Assembly: GCF_003429005.1 (NCBI RefSeq)
Contig: NZ_QVQV01000012.1
Coordinates: forward strand, 118,189-182,188
Length of the DNA stretch: 64,000 nt
Origin: Paraburkholderia sp. DHOC27
GTDB taxonomy: Bacteria > Pseudomonadota > Gammaproteobacteria > Burkholderiales > Burkholderiaceae
Direction: 5' to 3'
In this document: positions 52,334-61,451 of the stretch, piece by piece
Layout of the letters: every line of letters starts with the position of its first letter
Position numbering within the stretch: position 1 is the first letter of the stretch
Program-made: the position numbers and the translations under genes
The notes under the pieces: generated by a model
What the model was told of the DNA's origin: nothing
Database searches by the model: none
The model's input: only the letters and a program-made list of their open reading frames with translations

Positions 52334-54565
52334 ATGCTAGACAAGAGGCATCGAGAGACGATGCGCCAGGCCAGCGCACGCAGGTACGCGGTCGGCCCGG
52401 TGTTTTCAATAGTGACGCTGCTCACAGCCACGCCAACCTGGGCGCAGCAGGCTTCGCCCACTGCCGTCACCACCCTGCCGGCGGTCAGGGTCGAAGGTAA
52501 AACGCCCGTGGATTACGGTCCTTATGGCGGCAACGACAACGTCGACGATCCGAAGCAGGTCACCGGCGTCAGCAAGACCGGTACGCAACTGCAGGACCTC
52601 CCCGCAAGCGTCCAGGTGATCCCGCGCGCTCTGCTCTCAGAACAGGGCGCCACCATGCTGCGCGACAGCGTGAGCAACGCCAGCGGCATCAATGCAGGCG
52701 GCCAGGACAGCAAAGGCTACTACGATCACTTCCTGATCCGCGGCCTGAACGCGCAGATCTATAGCGACGGCTACTCAGACGGCGATCTGCTCGGCGGCAT
52801 CTCGCACTCACTGAATGGCGTCGAACGGATCGAGATTCTCGAAGGACCGGGTTCCGCGCTCTTCGGCAGCGGGCCGCCGGGTGGGACCATCAACCTGGTT
52901 CATTACACGCCCTCCCCCGAACTTTATTACGGTGCAAGCATTGAAGCCGGTTCGTTCGGCACTGTCTCGAACACGGACTACCTCACCGGCCCGACCGATA
53001 TCGCGGGGCTGAACTACCGGCTGGATGCCACCTTCTCGCGCGCCGACGGCTTTCGCGATCTGTACAGTCGAGACGATGAAATCCGGCCGCAGTTGCAGTG
53101 GCAACTCGGCAACCATACGATCGATTTCGCGCTCGATCTACGGCAGCTTCACGAAACACCTGACTCGTACGGCCTGATCTATTTTCACGGATCGCCCATC
53201 AGCGACGTGTCGATCGACTCGAAGTATTCGACACCATTTGCCTTCGCCAACGAAAATTTCGTGCGCCCCACCCTCTCGGATAGCTGGAAGATCAATGACT
53301 TCCTGACCATCAACAATCGCTTCTCCTATCTGCACCGTACGCTTGACGTGCTGGGCAATGGCGACAGCACGAGCACGAAGATCGTTGGCAATGAAGTCGT
53401 CGGGCGCCAGTTGCGCGAGCAGGATGACAATGACAACAGCTTCGACTATCAACTGGAACCCGTCTGGCGATTTGGCACCGGCAGCGTCGGGCACACCTTG
53501 CTGACCGGCTTCGAATTCCAGCATCAGACCATCGACACGAGCCGAAGCACCGCCGATCTGCCGAATATCACCGACGCTTTCGCGCCCGTGCCGCCAGAGA
53601 CGTCGTTGGCGAACCTGACATTCCTCTGCGATGCCAAGCATTCCTGCGACGACGACGAACTGGCTGCGAACTACTACAGCCTCTACGCGACCGACCAGAT
53701 CGATGTAACCGACAAGCTTAAGATTCGCGCCGGCGTGCGCCAGGACTGGTGGGACACGTCGCTCACGCCGCTTGTTTCGGTGCCGGGACGGTTCGACAGC
53801 AATGGCCAGCCTCTGCTCGCCAATGTCCGCTACACGCAGAACAACGCGCCGGTCAGCTGGAATCTCGGCGCGCTGTACAAGTTGTTGCCGTGGATGTCAC
53901 CGTATGTCGGCGTATCGAAAAGTCATCTCGCCAACTTCAATTCTGAAAACACCCAGAACGGCATCGGCGCACCCGAATCGGCGCTGCAATACGAGGTGGG
54001 CGTCAAATTCTCGTTCCTCGAAGATCGCATCGTGCTGAACACGGCCCTTTTCGATGTCTCGCGCGACAACGTGGCGGCGGCCGTCACGCTCAATGACGTC
54101 GAATCTGTCGTTTTCGACAGCCAGCGCACGAAAGGCGCGGAGGCGTCGTTCGATGCCGCCGTCACGGATCATCTGCATGTGCTCGCTAACGTGACCGCAC
54201 AACACGCGGTTATCACGGACAATCCGCAAGGCATCACGTCTGTGGGCAATCATCCTCAAGGCGCGCCAGCTTACATGGCCAACCTATGGACTACTTATGA
54301 ATTTCCGATTGCAGGCATACCGGGCTTTCACGTTGGAGCAGGCGTGAATTACGTGGGCAAAAGCTACAGCGACATTACCAACGTCAATTCCATCCCATCC
54401 TATGTGATTGCCAACGCGGCCTTCGGCTACGAGGCGCGCAAGTGGGGCATCGATCTCAACGTCCACAATTTCACGGATCGGCGCTATTTCGTGGCGGCTA
54501 ACGCTGCCGGCGCATATGTGGGTGAACCCTTGAGCGCGTTCGTGACATTGCACGGCGCCTTCTGA
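52334..54565 (+). CDS. TonB-dependent siderophore receptor
   Basis: A 743-residue outer-membrane receptor. The signal peptide ends near residue 36 (TPTWAQQ). The plug domain starts with a Ton-box-like LPAVRVEG region and contains DLPASVQVIPRALLSEQGAT, FLIRGLNAQIYSDG and VERIEILEGPGSALFGSGPPGGTIN, standard for ferric-siderophore receptors of the FhuA/FiuA/FoxA group. The barrel ends with the TonB box-2-like LNVHNFTDRRYFVA and a terminal Phe. It imports a ferric siderophore with TonB energy. GAGGA precedes the ATG, and a Fur-like dyad supports iron control. No siderophore synthesis genes are nearby. Confidence 0.93.
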   Translation: MLDKRHRETMRQASARRYAVGPVFSIVTLLTATPTWAQQASPTAVTTLPAVRVEGKTPVDYGPYGGNDNVDDPKQVTGVSKTGTQLQDLPASVQVIPRALLSEQGATMLRDSVSNASGINAGGQDSKGYYDHFLIRGLNAQIYSDGYSDGDLLGGISHSLNGVERIEILEGPGSALFGSGPPGGTINLVHYTPSPELYYGASIEAGSFGTVSNTDYLTGPTDIAGLNYRLDATFSRADGFRDLYSRDDEIRPQLQWQLGNHTIDFALDLRQLHETPDSYGLIYFHGSPISDVSIDSKYSTPFAFANENFVRPTLSDSWKINDFLTINNRFSYLHRTLDVLGNGDSTSTKIVGNEVVGRQLREQDDNDNSFDYQLEPVWRFGTGSVGHTLLTGFEFQHQTIDTSRSTADLPNITDAFAPVPPETSLANLTFLCDAKHSCDDDELAANYYSLYATDQIDVTDKLKIRAGVRQDWWDTSLTPLVSVPGRFDSNGQPLLANVRYTQNNAPVSWNLGALYKLLPWMSPYVGVSKSHLANFNSENTQNGIGAPESALQYEVGVKFSFLEDRIVLNTALFDVSRDNVAAAVTLNDVESVVFDSQRTKGAEASFDAAVTDHLHVLANVTAQHAVITDNPQGITSVGNHPQGAPAYMANLWTTYEFPIAGIPGFHVGAGVNYVGKSYSDITNVNSIPSYVIANAAFGYEARKWGIDLNVHNFTDRRYFVAANAAGAYVGEPLSAFVTLHGAF

Positions 54566-54595
54566 GCCTCTGTTCATGACCGGATGTGTCCGCTG

Positions 54596-54621
54596 TTTCG
54601 GCCGCCCGCGGGCGGCCGAAA
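54596..54621. other. 26-bp perfect palindrome between convergent genes
   Basis: The sequence from TTTCGGCC to GGCCGAAA around a CGGGCG/CGCCCG centre is fully self-complementary. It lies between the receptor stop and the convergent DUF1571 gene. The flanking T/A runs are on the wrong sides for a classic U-tract, so it may act as a U-less bidirectional stop or transcript-end stabiliser. Confidence 0.5.
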
Positions 54622-54630
54622 ACGATAAGG

Positions 54631-55638
54631 TCAATGGAACGCGTAGTCGGGGTTGTGCGGATCAAAAGCTGAGGCGTCCCAGTTGCGCGGCACGACGTTT
54701 TCGAACTGGATCAGTTCGATCATCCTGCCGCGCTCGTCCCATGCCGCTTCGCCGTCGGGCCAGGGGTGCTGCAAATCGAACAGTAGCCGCACGCGTGATG
54801 CGTAGTGCGCCGGCGCGCCGGACGTCGCCGTCCATGTCCAGGCAAGCTGGCGCGTGCCGTGCACGGTCATCAGTTCGATGCCAGTGGGCTTTTCGCTCAG
54901 GCCTTCGGCGCGGAAACTGCTCGCATCGTGTACCAGCGTGCGCGCGATGAACTGCAAGCCGAGATCGCGAATGCTGTGACGGGACTGGGCACGCGCGAAG
55001 CGGCTATCAATGGCGACCCTCGCAGACACGACGTGCAACGCGCCTCCGAGGTGTCCATAGATGCTGGCGGGGTCCAGGGTTTCGTCGTAGAGGACTTCCT
55101 GTCCCGCATGAGCGCCATCTGGAAGCCACTTCACGTAGATTTTTCGCGGGCTGTCCTGATAGCGGATCAGCATATGATCGGGACGGTCGGGCCATCTTCC
55201 GAACAGGCGCTCCTGCCGGAACATGTCGTATTCGTAGGCGTCGCCGGGGATCATTTCGGACTCCGCATAGTCAACGAACGCTTCGGGTTTCATCACGGCC
55301 ATCAGCTGCAGGATTTGATCATCCTGCAGGGAGACAAGCGCGTGACTGTCGATCCACGTTCGCCACGCCACAGCCTGCTCGTGAGGCGTGAGACAGCGGA
55401 ACGTTTCTACGTCCGGTCTGGCGGTATCCACCGACGCGGACCCGGCGCATTCCACCGGTGCGCTGGCGGCATCTGTAGAAGGTGAGGAAGCCGATTGGGC
55501 ACGCGCGGCCATGGACGCAAAAACACACAGCCACGCAAACGCCAACAGCCACCGGCGGGCGGTGGCTCTGTTGCCCCAGTTCGCCAGTCCGCGTGTCCGC
55601 GTGAGGTACGCTGAAATGCGAAGTTTGCTGCGCATCAT
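54631..55638 (-). CDS. DUF1571 (LolA-fold-like) exported protein
   Basis: A 335-residue secreted protein. After a basic stretch the signal helix (RWLLAFAWLCVFASMAARAQ) ends near residue 48. The mature domain has the DUF1571 pattern: YEYDMFRQERLFGRWPDRPDHMLIRYQDSPRKIYVKWL, then HAGQEVLYDE and YGHLGGALHVVSARVAIDSR, followed by MTVHGTRQLAWTWTATSG. These proteins are predicted to adopt a lipoprotein-carrier-like fold. I chose the ATG at 55638 of the MMRSKLR pair; a longer frame to 55743 adds an unsupported leader. It is convergent with the siderophore receptor. Function unknown. Confidence 0.78.
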   Translation of the reverse strand: MMRSKLRISAYLTRTRGLANWGNRATARRWLLAFAWLCVFASMAARAQSASSPSTDAASAPVECAGSASVDTARPDVETFRCLTPHEQAVAWRTWIDSHALVSLQDDQILQLMAVMKPEAFVDYAESEMIPGDAYEYDMFRQERLFGRWPDRPDHMLIRYQDSPRKIYVKWLPDGAHAGQEVLYDETLDPASIYGHLGGALHVVSARVAIDSRFARAQSRHSIRDLGLQFIARTLVHDASSFRAEGLSEKPTGIELMTVHGTRQLAWTWTATSGAPAHYASRVRLLFDLQHPWPDGEAAWDERGRMIELIQFENVVPRNWDASAFDPHNPDYAFH

Positions 55639-55864
55639 CGAGCCAGCCTGTCGTGCGTCACGTGGTTCATCACGTCCGCAGTAAACCAGACTTGCCTCTT
55701 TCCTGCACGCGCGTCGGCCATGATTCGCTTTCGACTCTGCCAATGCAGGAGGTCGCCCGTCTAAAGCCTTCGTAAACGGACGACGCGTGCAGCTTATTCC
55801 ACGAGAAATTATTCCAGGCGAAATTCGACGCGGCGGCGCAAACGACCACCCGCGCCGCTGTGTC

Positions 55865-56509
55865 TCATGGCAAACGGGCGATCAATTGATGATGGGCAGT
55901 CTCGCCGAGTGCGCCGCGCTCGGTGCCATGCGTTTCGTTGTCGGAGTGATACACGACCAGCACGGCATTGGCGTGCGTCAAGCGGGCCGGTGCCGTCATC
56001 GTGACACGCGCCGATCCGCTCGGGTCCGCCACGAAAGCGTTAGCCGTTCCCGTGCCATCGAGCGGCGTAAAGCCAACCGGCTTCTGATCGAAGTGATTTT
56101 CAAAGACGCTAAATACCCCGCCGGGCTTCAGACCATGCAGCACCAGGGTCACGTCCTCCCGGCCGTCCGCGCGCGACGCCAACGTCACCGTGCCAGATGC
56201 GCCGAACCATTGCGCCGCCGTCATCTTCAATGGGACAGCTTTTGCCGTATACAGCGGGCTCGTGGGCGGATCGTCCCCGTGTGCGTTGCGCACACCCGCC
56301 ACGTGTTCGATTCCCTGCCAGTGGCGCTCAGCTTGCGCGCCTGGGTCGAGCGTGAAGACCTGCGGATCCAGAACCGCGCGCAACTTGACTTCGCGCGAGA
56401 AAAACGCGGCATGGGTCTCGAACGGGAGCGTGACAGTCGCATCTGTCTGTGCGTGCACGACGCCGGACAGCAGGAATGCCGCGCCGACAAAAGCGTGGAT
56501 TAATCGCAT
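55865..56509 (-). CDS. exported beta-sandwich-like protein of unknown function
   Basis: A 214-residue protein with signal peptide MRLIHAFVGAAFLLSGVVHA. The mature part is rich in beta-strand (VTLPFETHAAFFSREVKLRAV; DVTLVLHGLKPGGVFSVFENHF; ARVTMTAPARLTHANAVLVVYHSD). The last third resembles the His-rich outer part of CHRD/superoxide-dismutase-like sandwiches (VYHSDNETHGTERG), but the metal ligands cannot be matched with confidence. The ATG at 56509 is used; an upstream in-frame ATG at 56569 is not followed by a hydrophobic region. It is transcribed in the same direction as the DUF1571 gene, 226 bases upstream of it. Confidence 0.68.
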   Translation of the reverse strand: MRLIHAFVGAAFLLSGVVHAQTDATVTLPFETHAAFFSREVKLRAVLDPQVFTLDPGAQAERHWQGIEHVAGVRNAHGDDPPTSPLYTAKAVPLKMTAAQWFGASGTVTLASRADGREDVTLVLHGLKPGGVFSVFENHFDQKPVGFTPLDGTGTANAFVADPSGSARVTMTAPARLTHANAVLVVYHSDNETHGTERGALGETAHHQLIARLP

Positions 56510-56696
56510 GTTCAATGAATGCAAGGGGAAGAAGGCTGACGAAATGAATACGTCCGGATTACGCTCCACGTGGACGGTGCGTTGTCGAGCGCAGGTTTTC
56601 TGCTTCAGGCGTCGTGCAATGGCGCGCGCCAGGTTGCTTCACAAATAGCGGACGGCTGGCGAACCGCTATCGTCTGACGGGCTAAACCGAGGACTT

Positions 56697-57494
56697 TCAG
56701 CTGGCAGGTTTTTCCGCTGCCACCATCGCCGATTCGAAGCCCAGCAATGCGCCTTCCGTGAGCGTGCTGCTCCCATCCGGCACCAGTAGTTTTTCGAGCG
56801 CTTGCACCTCTGTACTGGCGGTGCTGCTGCCAAACTGGGAGATGGCGCTCAGCAATTCAGCATTGGACAGTGAACCGTTCTGGTCGGTATCGAGCGCGGT
56901 GAAGATCTGTTTCGCTTGCGTCGATGTGCCGCCAAACTGCTCGATCACACTCTCGGCGTCCGACTGCGAGATGCTGCCGTCGTATGTGCCGTTGTGAGTG
57001 GGCGGAGCGATGCCGCCCTGCTGCGTCTGCTGCGCCAGTTGCATGATGGATTCGCCGGATGCGCCCGCTGAAGCGGAGATCTGGCCGACCGACATGCTGA
57101 CGCCACCCGGATCCGTCATCGAGACATTGAAGCCCGAAGCGGCCAGCGCCGAACACACCTGCATCGCCCAGTCGTCGTCGGTCTCCTTGGGCGCTTTCGA
57201 CGGCAAGTTCACATCCGCAAGGCTTCCCGGCGAGAGAGGCGTTCCCTGCGAGCCCGACATCGTGAAGGTAATCCCCGCCGCAGCGAGTTGCGCCAGAATT
57301 TGCCCGGCGGCGCTGAGCGTCACCTGGGCCGACGATTCAGGCGTTGCGGTCTCGCCCGTCGCCGCGGACGGCGACGTCGGGGCCTGATTCGCTGCTTGCG
57401 TGGCGGTACTGTCCGATGCCTGGTTGAGCGCGGATTCCAGGTTCTCTAGCAAACGATTGGCGCTGTTGTTGCTGGCGACAGCATTGACCGACAT
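56697..57494 (-). CDS. EF-hand domain protein
   Basis: A 265-residue protein without a signal peptide. The one clear calcium-binding loop is DTDQNGSLSNAE (residues 202-213), matching DxDxNGxxxxxE, and a degenerate partner precedes it (GTYDGSISQSDAESVI near 169-184). The N-terminal half is Ala/Ser/Thr-rich and low in complexity, with heptad-like Leu spacing early on (RLLENLESALNQ). AAGGA lies before the ATG at 57494. The promoter carries a 42-bp element shared with the RclA-like gene upstream, which points to joint regulation. Bacterial EF-hand proteins are often secreted by dedicated routes; none is visible here. Confidence 0.78.
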   Translation of the reverse strand: MSVNAVASNNSANRLLENLESALNQASDSTATQAANQAPTSPSAATGETATPESSAQVTLSAAGQILAQLAAAGITFTMSGSQGTPLSPGSLADVNLPSKAPKETDDDWAMQVCSALAASGFNVSMTDPGGVSMSVGQISASAGASGESIMQLAQQTQQGGIAPPTHNGTYDGSISQSDAESVIEQFGGTSTQAKQIFTALDTDQNGSLSNAELLSAISQFGSSTASTEVQALEKLLVPDGSSTLTEGALLGFESAMVAAEKPAS

Positions 57495-57607
57495 AGTTCG
57501 AGTCCTTATAAGAATAATGGTCGACATCGCGGCAACCGCGATGCTGCAGGGTCAACGTGGTGACGTGCGTACGCAGCACAGCGCAAATTTAGCGACGCTG
57601 CCCGCGC

Positions 57608-57649
57608 GTGCCGATGCTCGCGTCGCTCAAAGAAATGCTCGATCGTCTC
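57608..57649 (-). promoter_or_regulatory. shared direct-repeat operator, EF-hand gene copy
   Basis: Two CGAGCAT half-sites (minus strand) start 21 bp apart, at 57641 and 57620. The 42-bp element is 36/42 identical to 59214-59255. A TAAATT -10-like hexamer lies at 57586-57591, about two turns downstream, the layout of an AraC-family activated promoter. The EF-hand ATG is 113 bases further on. Confidence 0.55.
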
Positions 57650-57723
57650 AACCTGGGTCGGCCCATTCAGGCGAATGTAATCCGGCCAACCACAGGGTTC
57701 GCTGTCACGAGTACTCAGAGTAT

Positions 57724-59118
57724 TCAGTTGCCGCCACTGCGCGCCGGTACCTTGCCGAACAGGATGTTCAGCCCTTCCGACATCAGCGGGTGCGCAATGA
57801 TCGCGTCACGCACCGCGGTGTACGGAAGTTTGCCGAGCATCGCCATCTGCACGGCGGTCACCACGTCACCCGCATTGGTGCCAACCATTGCGAAACCAAG
57901 AATCTGATCGGAGTGCGCGTCAACGAGGACTTTCATGAAGCCCTTCGTCGCACCATTGGTGCGGGCGCGCGGCACCACGGCCAAGGGAATCTTCGCGACG
58001 CGCACTTCGATGCCACGTTCCCTGGCTTCGGTTTCGTTGAGGCCGACGCGACCCAGCTCGGGTTCGATGAACAGTGCGTACGGAATGGCACGCTCGTTCG
58101 TGGTGAGATTGCCGCCGGACAGCTGTGATTTCAGCACACGATAGTCGTCGAACGACGCGTGCGTGAACATCGGCGTGCCGGCCACTTCGCCGATCGCCCA
58201 CGTGTTCGGCGCGCTCGTCGCGAGCCGTTCATCGACCTTGATGAAACCGCGCGCGTCGAGTTCGACGCCCGCCGCTTCCAGCCCGAGCCCGTGCGTAAGC
58301 GGTGTACGTCCCGCTGCAACGAGGATGTGTGTGCCCGCGATACGTTCGCCGTTGCTCAGCTCCACCGTCACGGATTCGCCCGACTTACCGGAGACGTTGA
58401 CCGGATTGACGCCGACCCGGATGTCGATACCTTCTTCGCCGAGGGCGCTCTCGATCGCCGAAGTCACATCTTCGTCTTCACGCATGGCAACGCGGGGCGC
58501 ACTCTGGATCAGCGTCACATGACTGCCAAGACGGCGGAACGCCTGCGCCATCTCGAGGCCGATATAGCCGCCACCAATCACGATCAGATGCTCAGGCAGT
58601 CCCTCCAGACGCAATGCTTCCACGTGCGTGAGCGGCTGCGCATCCCTCAGACCAGGCACGTCGGGAACGGCAGCCGTCGTGCCCGTGTTGATGAACACAT
58701 GATCGCCTTCGATCAGCCTGTCGCCGCCATCGTTGGTCCGGACCTGGATTTTGCGCGGCCCGACAAATTGGCCGGTACCCATGATGAGTTCCATGCCCGA
58801 GGCGAGAAAGGCCTTGAGATTCATGTCGACCATACCGTCGACAACCGCGCGCACGTTTCTGGACACCTGTGCCATGTCGGTTTTCGGACGGTCAGCCGTG
58901 TCGCCTTCGCCCGTGCGCGCGTTGCGCACATGAGCCACGCGCGCATTCTGGATGAGCGTTTTGGTGGGAATACATGCAACGTTGATACACGATCCGCCAA
59001 TCATGCCGCGTTCGATCAGCGCGACCCGCTTGCCTGCGTTCGCCAGTTCCATGGCAAGCGTCTTGCCACCCTTTCCTCCGCCGAGGAAAACGTATTCATA
59101 GTGTTCGATAGTCGACAT
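57724..59118 (-). CDS. RclA-like flavin disulfide reductase
   Basis: A 464-residue FAD/NAD(P)H-dependent class I disulfide oxidoreductase. The redox-active pair is Cys44 and Cys49 in GGSCINVACIPTK. The first dinucleotide motif is VFLGGGKGGKTLAMELA and the second IVIGGGYIGLEMAQAF. The C-terminal HPLMSEGLN matches RclA, the hypochlorous-acid-induced Cu(II)/quinone reductase of E. coli, better than mercuric or dihydrolipoamide reductases (which have HAHPTxSE). A downstream MFS or rclBC partner is absent. The start at 59118 follows an AAAGGG site; 14 extra residues are possible. A 42-bp element with 21-bp-spaced half-sites precedes it. Confidence 0.87.
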   Translation of the reverse strand: MSTIEHYEYVFLGGGKGGKTLAMELANAGKRVALIERGMIGGSCINVACIPTKTLIQNARVAHVRNARTGEGDTADRPKTDMAQVSRNVRAVVDGMVDMNLKAFLASGMELIMGTGQFVGPRKIQVRTNDGGDRLIEGDHVFINTGTTAAVPDVPGLRDAQPLTHVEALRLEGLPEHLIVIGGGYIGLEMAQAFRRLGSHVTLIQSAPRVAMREDEDVTSAIESALGEEGIDIRVGVNPVNVSGKSGESVTVELSNGERIAGTHILVAAGRTPLTHGLGLEAAGVELDARGFIKVDERLATSAPNTWAIGEVAGTPMFTHASFDDYRVLKSQLSGGNLTTNERAIPYALFIEPELGRVGLNETEARERGIEVRVAKIPLAVVPRARTNGATKGFMKVLVDAHSDQILGFAMVGTNAGDVVTAVQMAMLGKLPYTAVRDAIIAHPLMSEGLNILFGKVPARSGGN

Positions 59119-59213
59119 GATCAGACACCCTTTGAAAATCGGTTCGGTGACGCCGGGCACGATGTACGGCGTGGGCTGTGACTGCGATTTGATGTTATAG
59201 ACGCAGGTAGCCC

Positions 59214-59255
59214 GTGACGATGCTCGCGCCGCTCACAAAGATGCCCGATCGTCTC
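59214..59255 (-). promoter_or_regulatory. shared direct-repeat operator, RclA-like gene copy
   Basis: Half-sites CGGGCAT and CGAGCAT (minus strand) start 21 bp apart. A TATAAC -10 (59194-59199) follows at class II spacing. In E. coli rclA is activated by the AraC-family RclR, so a related regulator encoded elsewhere is a reasonable candidate. The remainder of the gap to the aldo/keto reductase gene holds no gene. Confidence 0.55.
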
Positions 59256-59419
59256 GTCTCACACCTTTGACATGGTGGAGATGCGGCGAACGGGCCGTCC
59301 TCGCATGCGGATCACACTTTCAATTTCCGTTAGGGATGCTGACTGATACGTGCGTGCTTTTATATGAAACAGACGCCGCCGGTCCGGCGCGGCGCCCTCT
59401 TCAATCGTTCTGAAAGCGC

Positions 59420-60415
59420 TTACCAGCGCTGATGGACCTGCGGCGCGATCAGGCGCTCATAGACTTCCCGCACGCGTTGCATGGCCTCGACGGACAACGG
59501 CGCCAGGTTCGCGCCTGCCACGTTCGACATGGCCTGGGTTGCGTTTTTACTGCCGGGGATCACGACCGTGACGGCGTCTTCCATGAGAATCCAGCGAAGC
59601 GCCAGTTGCGCCATGCTGGCATCCACCGGAACGAGACTGCGCAATTCGTCGACCGCCTGCAACGCGATGTCGTAGGGCACGCCGGAGAACGTCTCGCCCA
59701 CGTCGAATGCCTCGCCATGACGATTGAAGGCGCGATGGTCGTCCGCCGCGAACACAGAATCCGCGGACAGCTTACCCGTCAGCATGCCGCTCGCCAGCGG
59801 GACGCGGGCGATGACCGCGACCTTTTTCTTTTGTGCCTGCCGAAAGAACAGATCGGCGGGGCGCTGGCGGAACATGTTGTAGATAATCTGCACCGACATC
59901 ACGTTGGGATACTCGATCGCCTTCAGCGCCTCCTCGACCTTTTCCACCGACACGCCGTAGAAGCGGATTTTGCCCGCAGCGACGAACTCGTCCATCGCCT
60001 CGAATACTTCGGGGTAGTAGTACACCTCGGTGGGCGGGCAATGCAATTGCACGAGATCCAGCGTGTCGACGCCCAGATTCGACAGGCTCCTGTCGATAAA
60101 GCCGGCGAGCGCCTGCCGGTTCGTATAAGCCTGCGCAACGTGCGGATCCAGCCGGCGCCCGAGTTTTGTCGCCACGATGGGACGCTCGCCGCCGCGTTCC
60201 CGCAGCACGTCCCGGATGATCCGTTCCGAGCGGCCGTCGCCATACACGTCCGCCGTGTCGATGAACGTGACACCATTGTCGAGCGCGGCATTCAATGCGG
60301 CTTTGGCGTCGTCTTCGCCGACGCCGCCCCACGAACCGCCAATTGCCCATGCTCCGAAACCGATTTCCGACACATTCCAGCCGGTACGGCCAAATTCTCT
60401 CTGAGAAAGCGTCAT
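59420..60415 (-). CDS. aldo/keto reductase
   Basis: A 331-residue NADPH-dependent TIM-barrel reductase. The tetrad residues are visible: Asp and Tyr in DTADVYGDGRSE, Lys in VATKLGRR and His in LVQLHCPP. The NADPH-binding IPGSKNATQAMSNV is near the C-terminus. Length and the FGRTGWNVSEIGFGAWAIGG start match the AKR11/YajO-like group that reduces aldehydes. The ATG at 60415 is used because the frame extended to 60502 adds basic, non-family residues. It may join the RclA-like gene in handling reactive electrophiles, but the two have separate promoters. Confidence 0.9.
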   Translation of the reverse strand: MTLSQREFGRTGWNVSEIGFGAWAIGGSWGGVGEDDAKAALNAALDNGVTFIDTADVYGDGRSERIIRDVLRERGGERPIVATKLGRRLDPHVAQAYTNRQALAGFIDRSLSNLGVDTLDLVQLHCPPTEVYYYPEVFEAMDEFVAAGKIRFYGVSVEKVEEALKAIEYPNVMSVQIIYNMFRQRPADLFFRQAQKKKVAVIARVPLASGMLTGKLSADSVFAADDHRAFNRHGEAFDVGETFSGVPYDIALQAVDELRSLVPVDASMAQLALRWILMEDAVTVVIPGSKNATQAMSNVAGANLAPLSVEAMQRVREVYERLIAPQVHQRW

Positions 60416-60683
60416 TGCAGTGCCCTTGCCTTTGCGTTTGAGGTTGCGCAGTGATGTGAGCGTTTCAGCGCCTGCACGCCATGAGCAGGCGGCCGGACTC
60501 ACAGTGTAGCAAGCAGGCGGAAACAGCAGAGGTCGCCGGTCTGGCGTGATGATAGGAAGCTGACGGCCTAATTCGTCGTACCTGGCGGGTTTTCTGCCGC
60601 TAGCGCGACTCGATGTTCGTTCGCGCAGGCAAGCGGCCGCTCAAGAAGTACGCTTACAGGGCTGTTGGGTGCCGGCGCGAATG

Positions 60684-61451
60684 CTACCTGACCCGGACAG
60701 GCCAGATCATTGCGTCAATCAGGCCGGACGGCCGTTTATGGTTGTCGAGGCCAGTAGGTGGAAACTCGCCCTCGCGCGGCTCGCGGTAGGTGCCGAACAT
60801 TACGTCGAAGACCGGAAACAGCGCGGCGAAGTTGCAGTCGTAGTGTTCAGGCAGCACCGAGTGGTGAACACGATGATATTGCGGCGAGTTCAGCGCGAAC
60901 GACAGACGGCCGAAGCCGATGCGCAGATTCATGTGCGGGAACACGTTGTAGAGGCTGATGACGGCATATACGCCGACGATCGCAGGATTTATCTTGAAGA
61001 TGACGCCAACCAGCAGATAGATGGTCAGCATCTTGATGCCGTGTTCGGCCCAATGATGGCGGTTGGTCGTGGTGGCGTTTAGCGCGGTGTCGCTGTGGTG
61101 AAACGAATGCATGGCCCACATGACCGGAAAGCGATGCTGCGCCCTATGGAACAGGTATTCCATCAGGTCGAGCGTAAAGGTGTAGAGCAACGCGCCGAAC
61201 AGCAGCCCCCATCCCGTGCCCGGCAGCTTGATCCAGCCGCCGCCGGCCGCATTGACCGCGACAACCGTAACCACTGAGACGAGTGGCACGACGGCAGTCT
61301 GCACCACGGCGAACACCACCGTGTAGACCAGATTGAAACCCGCCGACCTCAATGGTTGTACTTCAGCCGGATTGGTCCGCTCGATGAGAAGGGCCACCAG
61401 AATGATGGCCAATAGCGGAAGGGTACCGAGTAAGGCGGCTTTGATGTCCAT
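60684..61451 (-). CDS. sterol desaturase/fatty acid hydroxylase family protein
   Basis: A 255-residue membrane diiron oxygenase. Three histidine clusters bind the iron pair: HRAQH (102-106), HSFHH (115-119) and HRVHH (193-197), with RHHW at 131-134 as a further conserved site. Four hydrophobic stretches anchor it. Homologues hydroxylate or desaturate sterols, carotenoids and fatty acids; bacterial versions often act on lipids. It is monocistronic, leftward, with a 268-base gap before the aldo/keto reductase gene that shows nothing recognisable. Confidence 0.88.
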   Translation of the reverse strand: MDIKAALLGTLPLLAIILVALLIERTNPAEVQPLRSAGFNLVYTVVFAVVQTAVVPLVSVVTVVAVNAAGGGWIKLPGTGWGLLFGALLYTFTLDLMEYLFHRAQHRFPVMWAMHSFHHSDTALNATTTNRHHWAEHGIKMLTIYLLVGVIFKINPAIVGVYAVISLYNVFPHMNLRIGFGRLSFALNSPQYHRVHHSVLPEHYDCNFAALFPVFDVMFGTYREPREGEFPPTGLDNHKRPSGLIDAMIWPVRVR

